From Linnemannia hyalina (taxonomy: Eukaryota; Mortierellomycota; Mortierellomycetes; Mortierellales; Mortierellaceae), in the NCBI GenBank assembly GCA_019671135.1, contig JAHRHY010000006.1, positions 2,232,001 through 2,296,000 of the forward strand: a stretch of 64,000 nucleotides of DNA, given 5' to 3'. The position numbers and the translations under genes are program-made. The notes under the pieces were generated by a model that was given only the letters and a program-made list of their open reading frames with translations, was not told where the DNA came from and ran no database searches. Position 1 is the first letter of the stretch. The number at the start of each line of letters is the position of its first letter. This document shows, in pieces, positions 33,527 to 44,786 of this stretch.

Positions 33527-36269
33527 TGTGAAATATATGTGTTGTTGGAGATTGGAGAAAGAGGAGGGTACGGATGAGAGGAGAGGAATGTGTTCGTAAA
33601 AAAGGGAGGGAGGGTGGGAGGTGAGAGAGAGAGAGAGAGAAGTGATGGGGTGTGAGTGTGGGGAGAAGAAGAGAGATTGTTTCGAGAGAAAAGAAAGGAA
33701 AGAAGGGGACATACGCGGAAAGGGTATTGCTGGTTTTGTTTGTTTACGTCCGCACAAAAAAATGACTGACGGAGAGACTGACTTTGAACTCCAGAGGCAT
33801 TACTTCTCTTCTATCACTCAATCAAACTCATTCCACCCACTCACACACTTCTGGAACCAATACTTCATCTATTACATGCAGTTCACACGCATCCTTGGTA
33901 TTACTCACTCACCTTCCTTCTTGTCCAGACTCACACACGCTTCTTTTTTTTATTTTTTTTTCTTTCTTCCTAGCTCTTCAACAGCACTGCCCTTTGCATT
34001 CCTGCGCTTCAATGGATCGCCGCATCCTCGCTTCTCGTGTGTTTTCTATTCTCCGTGATATTGGGGTTGAGCAACGGAAAGAAAAGAAGTGAGAAAAGAA
34101 GTGAGAAAAGAAGCGATCAAAGAAAAGTATGAGTAAGAAAAAGAAAGAGCTGGAGTGAAGAGGCGGTTGTCTGTTTACCCACGACAATGTACTTTTTATA
34201 GATCCCTCTCCCTTGTCATGTATATTTCCCTCAATACCACCCCACCAACAATTCGCATGGTCCGAATGCGTGCGAATATTCTCTTTTAGGCAACGCTCCG
34301 AAAACAACAAAAAAAGTGAGCACCTACTTTTCTCACCTCAGCCAGCCAACCAACCCCAGAGACGTCACACGCCCTTCTTTTCTTTTTTTCTAACACCAGG
34401 CCCTGGCAGAAATCAAACCCTTTTTTTTGAGTGGGAATGAGACGGGGAAGTATTTCCTGCATTTTTTTTTTTTTTTGCGCTCACGCCTCCTGAACCCTGT
34501 CCCCGCGTTTTTCGTCGTTGCCAAATACGCGAGTGTTCCATTCTATGGAGCAATTGAATCAAGAAATCGTCAACTACAAACAAGCTGTGCGATGATTGTC
34601 ATGGTGAGCGTTGGCGCTTGTAAGTAGAGAGAAAAAAGAGATGAGGTGCAAGTGAGCCATGACGCCTTCTGTCTTCTCGTCTCCTCGACCGAAGTCTTCG
34701 AAACATTATCATGTACGCTAATAAGTGGATCACACGTTAGGTCCAAAAAAAGAGATGGAAGGGTCGTTTGCTGGTATCCGCTCGGGGAGTAGATGCCCAT
34801 TCCCTCCCTTCCTTCCGTCCCCTTCTATCTTCCATAGCACTCAAACCAGTGCTGTACAGTAGAGTGGGGTTACCCCTTTGAGCACACATGATTCCGTGAC
34901 GAAAACTGTTACCATTGTCAGTCATGCATCGCTGTTCTATCCCACCTCCTCCTAAAGATGTAATTTGTGGAGAAGGGAGTGCTGGGGATCAAAGCGCATC
35001 TCTTGTCTCAGTTTTCACAAAAAAAAAGGTACGGTGAAAGCCCAAGGGCGGCGTTGACCTTTGGGTTACCAATTATCTTCGAATGAAAGGTTACACGTTT
35101 ATCCAACAAGGCGCGCGAGGATATTAACATGGTGAGAGAATATTGTTGCACTGATAGCTAAGAGTGTGCTGATGGGAGGGGAGGGCGAGGGTCCCGTGGC
35201 GATCAACAACAAAGCGACTTGGCAATAGAACAAGCTCTCATGGTCATTCATGCCACCAAAACCGCCTGGTTGTTTTCCTTGCGTTGGCGCGCATCTTTCC
35301 TTCGTTCCACTCCTTCACCTCCGGCACCTCGCCTTACAGAGTAAGAAAAGGAAAGCCTGTTGACTTGGTTCATGAACAAGCGAGAATGGCACTCCGCAAC
35401 ATTCAACCACAAAGAAAAGAACCCGCGCACTACCCTTTAGAGTATCCTTCTTGTACAGTTGTGCACGCTCAAAGAGACAGAGTGTCGGAAAATATGTATC
35501 GTCGAAAGTCATTCATACGACAACAAGCACAACTGTTCTATGGGTACGAGATATTGCTTGTCACGATCTTGAAGACAGGGCGAAGGCGCGGCCTTCAACA
35601 TGGAGCGAAAACCCGATATCATCAAAGTGTAAAATTCTCACGATCGTAGCCAGAAAAAAAACCATTTGCAACTAGATATAACATAAAGAAAGTAATAGTA
35701 AAGCCTTGAAACGAAAGAGCGCTGTTAATACGTAGTAGAATAGATCTGCTTGTTGCGTGAATAAGGGGGGTGGTGCTAAACGTTCGAGGTCAACCGGGCA
35801 TATCATATTTTTTTGTTCATTTTCAAGTAATCGCTTTGCTATTTTGTCTCCATGCACCATGTCGAAAACTCTAAAGGCGAAGAGTAAGCCAGCAACTTGA
35901 TCCGAGTTCTACTGTTACATGAAATAAAGCTGTGATACAAGCAACCTCAAAGAGCAAATGAAATATAAAAATACTACACTCGTGGCGTTGTCGTCGAATC
36001 TTCACCCCTCCCCCATATTATTTTAAAGAGCCAAACTTGCTCGGAAAACATCGTTGCTCTTTTATGAATGCTCGAAAACGGATGAGAGAGTGGAGCGATC
36101 GTCACTCGCCATCTCCCAGTTCACTTTTTTACTTGATAAACTGAGTGCGACGCCAACAACAACCAATTGGAAAAAAAACTTGTCAACACAGCGAGCGCAA
36201 TCTCTCCTACAGAAATGAACAGCGTCAAATAATAGAGTCAACGATGAATCGCAGTATGATATGAACGAT
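33527..36269. other. KGD2 upstream region and intergenic DNA
   Basis: The first 200 bases are the KGD2 leader, C/T-rich on its strand. No gene with a recognisable domain is seen in the rest. A 121-codon plus-strand frame at 35284-35649 has ordinary composition but no identifiable family. Confidence 0.5.
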
Positions 36270-37195
36270 AAAAAGAGATGTACAATATCCGGGAGCGATC
36301 AAGCCTCAGTGGGCGATCAAGGATCTTCGCGTTCCACGCAGTGAACTTGGATTCATCCAACACTGTCCTAACCTCCGAAAACTAGTTCTGACTGCAAAGC
36401 CAACAGATATCCAGGTGACATCATTGGCGCCAATTCTCGGCTGCAGGCGACTTGAAGAGTTGGTGTTCGATGGACCACTCTCATTCAGGATATCCGATAT
36501 GGTCAATATGCATGACCGATTGAACCCCCTTACGGCAGTAAGCATTACATTGGGGGGCGTGAACCGGTTCGATCGGCTGTGAGCACTGCAGTTCCGGACA
36601 TTCGCACCTCAGCTGAGGTCGTTCAAGCTGGAAGTGCAGAGAGAAAATGATGGCCAAGAGCACGTTCTGACTTGGCAGAATGCCTTTCTCTTGACCTCAA
36701 TTCTCTTCTGGCACAGGGAGGTGACGACGCTTATTCTCAAAGGATTCGCTGTCCAACCTCGGGACTCTTTCTGCACGAGGTTGAAGAAGGAGAGATCGCA
36801 ACCCACAGCAACCCTGCGCCACAGGTTAAGGAGCTCTGAATTGAGCTTGACATCGACCCTTACGTCTCCGCCACTCATCAGGGCCGCCAACGGATTTGGC
36901 ATGTTACATATGCACAGCTTGGCCAAATGCGGTACCTTCGCTCTCTCGCGATCAAAAATCGTGACTCGGATCATTCTCTTATGGCAGAATTCGCATGTTT
37001 GAACCAACTCACCAACCTCAAGCACCTTGGACTTTCCGCAAGAGGACAGGCATGGGCGTTTGACGGACTTTACAGGATTGTAAAGGTGGTGTTGCCTTGG
37101 CTGATGTCCCTGGATCTCCAACCATTGAAGGATATTGACAAGGCCAATGTTCATCGGTGGTTGGCAGAACTGGGTCGACCAGACCTTCGGTTCTG
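36270..37195 (+). pseudogene. Decayed F-box/LRR-type gene fragment
   Basis: Protein-like sequence with leucine-rich spacing runs through the region: HCPNLRKLVLTAKPTDIQV, GCRRLEELVFDGPLS, then QLRSFKLEVQ, VTTLILKGFAV and later GQMRYLRSLAIKN, LTNLKHLGLSARG, ending LAELGRPDLRF and a stop near 37195. It is broken by an in-frame TGA at about 36580 (DRL-stop-ALQF), a frameshift around 36750-36770, and a second TGA near 36840 in the resumed frame. No start codon or F-box motif remains at the 5' end, so it is also truncated. LRR proteins of this style, often with an N-terminal F-box, are abundant and fast-evolving in Mortierella-type fungi. The family call is therefore a likely but unverified assignment. 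Confidence 0.65.
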
Positions 37196-39091
37196 AGTGA
37201 GCGTATGAGACATTTTTATTTGTTGATGCCTCGTTCTTCTTGTTTCGACAATACGATAGAGTAGGTAGCATATGAATAAAGTTCTTTCATTGATAGTTAT
37301 TTCTTTGCTGGGTTGTGTACGAGTCACAGTGTAATTGCTTGCTTATACATGCTTGTTCATTGTTGTCGCTGCGGCACCCTTGAAAAAGTAAGGCGTTATT
37401 TAATTTTTTGTGTCCATGACCCTTTGTTTCTCTATCTTTTTTGTTTCTCCCCCTTCTTTTCTACTTCGCCTCTGCTCTCCTTCTTTTCGTTCCCACGCTC
37501 TTCTCCTCTTCTTTCCCCTTTTTCCTTCTCTCTTTTTTCCTTCTCTCTTTTTTCATTATCTCTTCTCTCTTTCTCTCTTCTTCCCCTCCTCTACCTTCTC
37601 TACTCTATCATTCCTCCTTTCCAATTCTTCGTTGTGCTCTTTCCGCCCAGCCTTCTTTCACTGTCTTCCCTCCCACCTTACTACTCTCATTCCTCCTCCA
37701 CTCCACTCTTTATTTAACTAATCCCTCGCTCCATCCATAGAACCAAGGTTGCAATCAATTGCATGTTCGGGTTTGGTTGGAGGTGATCACAACGAGTATC
37801 ATACGAGAAGAGTGTGGGTATATGGGTTCTTTGGCAAGCAAACGTCAGAAAGTTTCGCTAATGAACCTGGGGAGGTAGTGTCGGTGTACCAAAGGAAACA
37901 ATAGCGGCAATAGGATTGACCATCAGATCTAGGACGCGATACGTGTCTTGAGGATTGGGGGATTGGGAAACGCGAAAAGAGAGGCGGGCGATGCCTCAAT
38001 TCGCGGAAACGGAGAATGACTTGGCTGACTACCAGTTTGCTCGGTCGAGAATTTCATCCGCAGATAGTTCAACAAACTACGATGGATGAGTTGGACTCTC
38101 CTTTTCGTTTTATTGTTTCACTTGGCCTGTTGTTGGAGTTGGATCTCTTTCCTTGCAACCCCAACTTCCATGCACTCCATGCACGTGCACTTCAACCACA
38201 AGCACAAAGTAAATCACATACTCTTCTCTTCTTCTATTTTTCCTAAGCGTGTCATGCATCCAGGTGGATAAGGCCCGCCTAGAAGATGCGGCTTCGAGTT
38301 TGGAGCTGTCTTTCTTTTGGGAGAGACAGGGGAGGAAAGCGAGGATGTAGGAACAACAGCAGATGGCGGTAGAGACGAACGCGAAAATGAATACCTGGAT
38401 TGAATCGGTCGTAAAGCGCGCCATATATTCGTTCGAGCGTGACCAACAAGCGGAGGTGCATCGATCGGGTGGTTCTTCCGTCGAGCCTCGACAAACAGAT
38501 AGTGTCGTTTTTTCTTTCTTTCATAATACACTACTATTCTTTCTGCTCTTGTGTCTATTGTGTACGTTTTGTGTTTCATGATCCAGTAGTCGTTGCACTT
38601 GGTACATGGGAATGTGTGTCTATGTGTGCATGATGATTTTCCTGTTGTTCAATTAATGACGCGTATCACTTGATTGCATACGATGTTTTGCGACTGATAG
38701 ATAGGACGCGACGCATTTGTATCATTTGGCGTTGACCCGAGACAAACGCATTTATATCATTAAAGATATGACGGCAACGCGATATACAAGCATCGTGTTC
38801 TGGCTGTCAATGGCATCGAGGGGGCAAAGTAAGCGAGCAAGGATGCTCTTGGGAAAGAAACAAGAGAGAGACAGATAAAACGCCTTTGTTTTGATCTTGC
38901 CAGTCTAAATCAGGTACAAGATCGAACCTATTTCCTCGGCTCAAATTAAGCCGAGTTCATGTCTATTATCCTTTGAAGACCTGTCTACGTTTTCCTCTCT
39001 TTTCTATTTTCTCATTCCATCTCTCCTTTGTTCATCACCTACTCCCCATTCATTCCTTTCTCCTCTCTCCCTCTACTCTCATTCCGCGACA
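37196..39091. other. Intergenic DNA upstream of the amidase gene
   Basis: It contains a long C/T-rich stretch at about 37430-37740 and, from about 38990, the pyrimidine-rich leader of the amidase gene. An AATAAA at 37275-37280 follows the pseudogene by about 80 bases. No coding sequence recognised. Confidence 0.5.
37275..37280 (+). terminator. AATAAA after the F-box/LRR relic
   Basis: AATAAA lies about 80 bases downstream of the relic's stop codon, possibly its former poly(A) signal. Confidence 0.35.
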
Positions 39092-41734
39092 ATGACCCAC
39101 AACACAACACCCCCATCATCAACCTACAACCTTGTCGACCCAAAGACCCCCATCGTCTCCGGAAGACTCCTAGCCTTCCTCACCAACTTTCTCGAGCTCG
39201 TCGGTGAGCCCCTCGGAGTCACATCCTACCTCTGCGCCGATGCTGGACTCTACGTCCTCCGCAACAAGGATTACGCTGAGGCGCCTACCACCATGCCTGT
39301 CTGGGCACCTGTTGAAAAAATGGTCCAGTCTGCTGTTGCCGACCCCAAGACCAACACGGTTGCTGCTCAGGATTACTTGACCGCCTTGCAGAAGGATGCT
39401 GATGACCAGGCTGCGAAGGCTACTGGTCTGAGGGCTGATACTAGAGGAGAAGATAATCATCGATTCTTGACGTGTCGTGATTTTTATGTTGCTTACAAGT
39501 CTGGACAGTACACCCCTACCAAGGTAATTCCTATTACCTCCTCGTCTTTGGCGGTATATCTCGCAAGCAGAAGTATGAGTACTGACAAACTCTCGTGTCA
39601 ATTGGCGTGTAGGTTGCGGAGCAATTGATCGAGCGCATTCAAGCCTCCAGCGAGGTGTCGCCATCCCTGGGAGCTGTCTGGAACTGGAACAAGGAAAAGA
39701 TTTTGAAGCAGGCTCAGGAGTCAACCGTGCGTTACCAGAACGGAACACCTCTCAGCATCGTTGATGGTGTCCCTGTTATTGTCAAAGGTAACTCGTTCAC
39801 ACTTCTGCCTTTGTCGTTGAGTTGGTCAGGGGGATATTTTTTGTTTTGTGTGTATATGGTTTGTTGTGTGGGAAAAAGCGCACAAATCTCCCCGCGCCTC
39901 TTTCCTTCACCTCTTCTGTTCTCATGTAATTAATTTTAATTTTTATTTGACCCATGGTCTCGATCGCTAACCTTTTCTGTGATAGACGAGATTGACGTTG
40001 AGGGATTCGAGACTGGAGTGGGCACAAGCTACATCAATAAGGGCAATCCGGCCAAGGAGGATGCCCATCTGGTCGCGCTCCTCCGTAGCCATGGAGCCAT
40101 CATCATCGGCAAATCGACCATGCACGAGATTGGTAAGCCATTTATTACCTGTCATGGAGAACAAAAAATGTGCTCTCAGGCGACTGAGAGCTGGCATGTG
40201 TCTTTTGTAGAGGAAGCGATATCTAATAATTCATCCATATTTTTATTTTGATGCCCAATTGGACAATAGGACTGGGAATCACGAACTTCAATCCCAGCAC
40301 CACAACCCCTCGCAACCCCTACAGACCCGCACACTCGACTGGAGGCAGTTCCGGAGGCTCTGGCGCCGCCGTTGCCTCAGGGTAAGGATTGTTCTTCAGA
40401 TCAACCGTTTACTATGAAAACGCGTGGTTTTCTTACTGTTTGATTTGAGGACAGAGGAACAAAAAGATATTCACAATTCCTCGCTTTATTTTTCGACACT
40501 CCGCTCTAGACTTTGCCCAATTGCAATTGGTTGCGATGGCGGTGGATCGGTTCGTATCCCCTCGTCGTACTGTGGAATCTATGGATTAAAGCCCACCCAG
40601 GGACGCATTTCAGGACGGGGAGAGTACCCTTTGGCACCCACGGTTGCCATTAGTGGACCCATGTGTGCATCTATGGAGGATCTGTCGATTGTCTACGCTA
40701 TCATCGCCGGACGTGATAACCAGGTACCTTTTCACTCTCTCCTAGAAAATAACGACACATAAATGATTTCGAGAGTAAGAAATGTCATCTTACACGCGTT
40801 GTTACTCTTCATTGGCAAATCATAGGACCCCAATTCGCTTCTCCAACCAACCGTCGTCCTTCCTTCGCCTACCAACCTCATCTCCAGCCCCCAGAAGGGA
40901 CAATTGCAGGGATTGCGTATTGGAATTTACCGCCGTTGGTTTGAGGATGTGACGCACCCCGAAATTGCTCAGGTCTGCTACAAGATGCTGGACAGCCTTG
41001 TCAAGGACCATGGTGCTGTGTTGGTCGATATTGAGATTCCTGAGCTCTTTGAGAACGGCAAGGCGCATAATATTACTATTGTCGGCGAGATGCTTTCCAA
41101 GATCAGCGTACGTATTGTCTCTTCTTGGGTGTTGAATGTAAATGTGATTTGGTAGCGAACTAAGTGTGCAAATTTTCTCGATTCTGAATAGACTGGCCGC
41201 AAGAAGTTGAACTATCAGTCGAGATTGGAATTGGCAATGATGGCTAGTTTACGTATTGAGGACTATGTGAGGGCTCAGCAACAAAGAACACGCAGCATCC
41301 GGTTCTTGGAGTCACTCTTTGGTCACAAGGAGAGCGACCCTCATCACCACGCACAGTACCCTTGCCTCGGTGGCCTTGAGGCTGGTGTGGTCGATGTGAT
41401 TGTTACACCCACTATCGCCAACTTGCCACCCAAAGTGCATCCTGGTGCCGAGTCTCACGGCGAGTCAAACTACCTGAACAACGTCAAGGGTATGCAGTAC
41501 ATGATGATGGCCAATTTCACGGGTATCCCTGGAATCACTGCTGTTGCTGGTTACACCGCAGAGGAATACAAGCACCATAATGGTGACCAGTATGAGACGG
41601 GTCTGCCGATCGGTATCCAGTTCATGTCGCAGTGGTGGGATGAGAAGAGGTTGATCCATGTGGCCAAAGTTTGTGAGCAGGTCTTGGGGGCGCGTCAGAA
41701 GCCCAAGATCTGGTTGGGCGACTACCTTCTGTAG
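39092..41734 (+). CDS. Amidase-signature hydrolase, 7 exons
   Basis: Exons 39092-39523, 39613-39787, 39986-40132, 40270-40381, 40510-40723, 40826-41107 and 41192-41734 give 634 residues. The catalytic Ser-cisSer-Lys triad can be placed: K202 in [11 protein letters not shown], cis-Ser S278 in [10 protein letters not shown] and nucleophile S302 in [13 protein letters not shown]. The spacings (76 and 24) are close to those of fatty acid amide hydrolase. The family cleaves amide bonds in substrates from acetamide to fatty-acid amides and N-acylethanolamines. Residues about 25-60 ([20 protein letters not shown]) are mildly hydrophobic and might contact membranes, but no clear transmembrane helix or signal peptide is present. 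Length exceeds bacterial GatA (about 480) because of an N-terminal region of about 120 residues. Substrate cannot be told from sequence. A CT-rich leader precedes the ATG, and AATAAA lies 50 bases after the stop. Confidence 0.92.
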
Positions 41735-42246
41735 AAGCCCTCTCCTACTCCCTTTCGTCCTACGCAAGGTCGCAAGACACCCTTAATAAATCCATTCCCC
41801 TTGTGTAGATCATCACGCGTCAGGACCATGTTGCGGTAGGGGGAGTCCAGTTTGGAGCAGATGTGGATGTCAGCCAAGTAGGTGCTTTTGTACGAACGGA
41901 TATGCTTTCTACGCACCTATAATCGATCGATGGTTGCGGTCGTTGTTAGCGAGTGATGGATGTTTGTTCGCACGATACTAATCGATGCCCAAAGGTCTGT
42001 GTGCCCCTTCCTGCTATTAGTTAATGCAGCTCTGTCAATGAAGTCATGTGCAATTAGAAGGGGTTGAGAAACCAAACAGTCCTATTCCTTCCTGTGAAGC
42101 GAAAAAGTGGTCAATGAAAAGGATTGAAAGAAGGGGGGGAAGGAGAGTCATGGGTCTTGTCCGAATTCTTTTTTTTCTCTTTTCTTTTTTTTTGCCTTCC
42201 ATTCTTCAGTTCCCTTTGCTCTCCTCAACAACAAACAAGCACAACA
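41735..42246. other. Intergenic space with Stm1-like promoter
   Basis: It contains the amidase poly(A) signal candidate and, from about 42160, a T/C-rich leader ending ACAAGCACAACA before the ATG at 42247. Confidence 0.55.
41785..41790 (+). terminator. AATAAA poly(A) signal candidate of the amidase gene
   Basis: AATAAA lies 50 bases after the amidase stop, preceded by ACCCTT. Confidence 0.5.
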
Positions 42247-44786
42247 ATGGCTTCAAAAAACATGTTTGACCTCCTCAACGACGATGCGCAGGACCAGGAG
42301 ATCAAGGTCCCCGCCATTGCCAAGGCTGCTCCCTCCAAGCCAGCCGCAAAGGCCACTCCCGCCGCTGGTGCTGGTGGAGCTAGTCGGTCGGCTGGCGGAG
42401 ATAACAGAGGTCCCCGCAAGGAAGGTGGTGCTGGTGGTGCTCGTCAGAACAGACCCAGACCTGCCAACAGCGACGCCAACGAAGGTAATACTCATACACG
42501 ATACTCATACAGCACGTACGCGCACACTCAAGGAAGAGCAGGATAAAGGACAAAGAGAACGCCGACAAAGAACAAAAACGCGCACACGATACAGTTCGAT
42601 TGCACACGCAAGCAAAAAGCGACCAACTTTTTCCCTTGTACTCTATTGACACACAACAGCAACAACAAGTTCACACTCACATATACGCACAAGCATACTC
42701 TCATTCACTTCACTCTACCTGCCAACCCTCCCTCACACTCTTACTCTCCTCCTTTGAGACAATGGCTAATCTCAGAACTGAGTCGCGTGAAAAGAAAAAG
42801 TGATCCGAACAGACCCCATCAGCAAACCAACATATACCCCTCTCACTCCTTTTGTATACATGAGCCACCTCTCCACAAACACCTGTAACCGATCGGAATC
42901 AACCTTACTCTTCCTCCTGCTCCACAACCTCATACTTCACTCAGGATAAAGTCAAACGTAGTTTTAATTTGGGCGTGAGAAATAACTGTTTCTCCGGTCC
43001 AACTTGGAACAACGAACGATACACTGGCTGCCGGTACAGCTCTCGCTCTCACCTTCTCTTTCAAGCTCCAAGGGTGTATATGCAAGCGGAGAGGGCGATA
43101 GGAGACATTGATACCACCGTTTTGATTTACTTGTTCCTTCCTCTCTGTTCGCACGGAGAGAGAGGGTGATTGAGAGAAAGAGTGCGGAGGAAGTCTGAGG
43201 GTGTGTGTGTGAGTGAGAGCGGATCGGAACTCGCGTGGGTACTTGCGACTTGAGAGGGGGAAAAAGAAACTGGGGCTAGACACACCAACCAATCCAGACA
43301 TAATTTTTTGTTTCTTGACACTGTATTCATGCAAATCGACAATGGATAGCCCTCCCTTCAACAAACAGCAAAAGTTTTTGCCTTTCTTTCGTTTTACGTT
43401 TTGTCATCTACCTCGAGGCTCAGCCCAACTAGCCCAAACCATGACCAATGGACCGATACACACACCTGGAGCGAGTCGAGCGACTGCGTTTTTATTAACT
43501 GAGCATGCAGGGCGGACATTGAGGTTTCTAACCTTGTTTTGAAGCCTTCTTTTTTGGAAGGACCCTGCAAGGAAAAGGCCAGTTGATCACACCTTGGGAT
43601 GACTGAACTGACCTGGCAAGGGAAGGGAGAATAACAAAAAAAAGAGGGGGTTAGAAGCCGGAACACGAGACACGCGACAGTTTAGGGAGTGATATTAAGT
43701 AGACCAGGAGGAAAGCACAATTGCTCAAGAATCTCTTTTTCACAGATGAAGGATGGATCAATTGGACCCACACAGGAGCGTACAAAGAAAGAAAGGGGAA
43801 TCATTGGTCCAATCCTACATTACAACACCTTCGATCGAAGGAGACTAACAACAGTCTTGTAAATATCCATTAGCTCCTCGCGGACCCCGCTTCGATCGTG
43901 CTCCTCGCGGTGAGGGAGAGTCGACTCCTCGCTCCCATGGTACCCGTGGTACCCGTGGTGGTCGCGGTGGACGCGGTGGTATCCGTCACGGCGGATTTGA
44001 CCGTCACTCTGGAACCGGCATTGTTGACAGTGAAAAGAAAGAGCACAACCGATTGGGTGATGCCACCACCGCTCCCCTTGAAGGCGAAAAGGATGCTCAA
44101 GAGTAAGTGACAACGCTACGCAAGCAATCATCAAGGAGATCATGGAGCACGAACCTTCGATAATCAGTCTGTGTTGACAGGAACTTACCGATATTTGTCA
44201 AATCAGAAACGGACGCTGCCAAGAGTAGCATACTCAACAGACACAACCCTTGTCCAATATGTTTCTCCATCATAATAGGATCGCCAGGGAATCTGCTGCA
44301 CCTTCTCCCGAGCCTGCCGAACCCGAGGTTGCTGTCAAGACCTTGGATGATTACTTGCAGGAGAAGGCCGCCAAGGCTCTCAAGCTCTCACTCCCCGAGA
44401 CTCGCGCTGCTAACGCTGGTGCCGACGACTCTAAGTGGAAGGACGCTAAGGTTCTCGAGGTGGAAGTGACGGTCGACTTTATCAAGATGGGCAAGGACAC
44501 CGTCGCAAAGTCTCGCAAGGTCAAGAAGGAGGGCAAGGTTTTGATCACGGACATTGACTTGCGCTTCACCGAACCAGCTCGTGACCCCGCCCCCCGTGGC
44601 GCCTTCCGTGGAGGCCGTGGCGGTGGTGACCGTGGTGATCGTGGCGGTCGTGGCGGACGTGGAGGAGCTCGCGGCGGTCGTGGAGGCAGCAGCAACCATG
44701 CCTCGTCTGGACCTCGTCGCAGCGGCGGTGGTGCCTCTGTCAACGTCGACGACACTGAGCTCTTCCCCAGCCTTGGATCCCAGTAA
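42247..44786 (+). CDS. Stm1/SERBP1-like ribosome-associated RGG protein, 3 exons
   Basis: Exons 42247-42484, 43874-44102 and 44279-44786 give 324 residues. The start MASKNMFDLLNDDAQDQE is the Stm1 N-terminal motif. The centre carries RGG/Arg-rich sequence and the family core HSGTGIVDSEKKEHNRLGD, followed by KTLDDYLQEKAAK. The C-terminus has a long RGG box (FRGGRGGGDRGDRGGRGG) and ends DDTELFPSLGSQ. Stm1 and SERBP1 bind 80S ribosomes, occupying the mRNA channel and stabilising dormant ribosomes, and also bind RNA through the Arg/Gly tracts. Intron 1 is 1389 nt, far longer than most introns in this window. The ATG at 42247 follows a pyrimidine-rich leader. Confident family assignment; whether it acts in dormancy here is inference from the family. 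Confidence 0.92.

Noticed and set aside
35284..35649. 121-codon plus-strand frame
   Set aside because: Ordinary composition but no leader of the usual CT-rich kind and no known motif. Not supported enough to call a gene.
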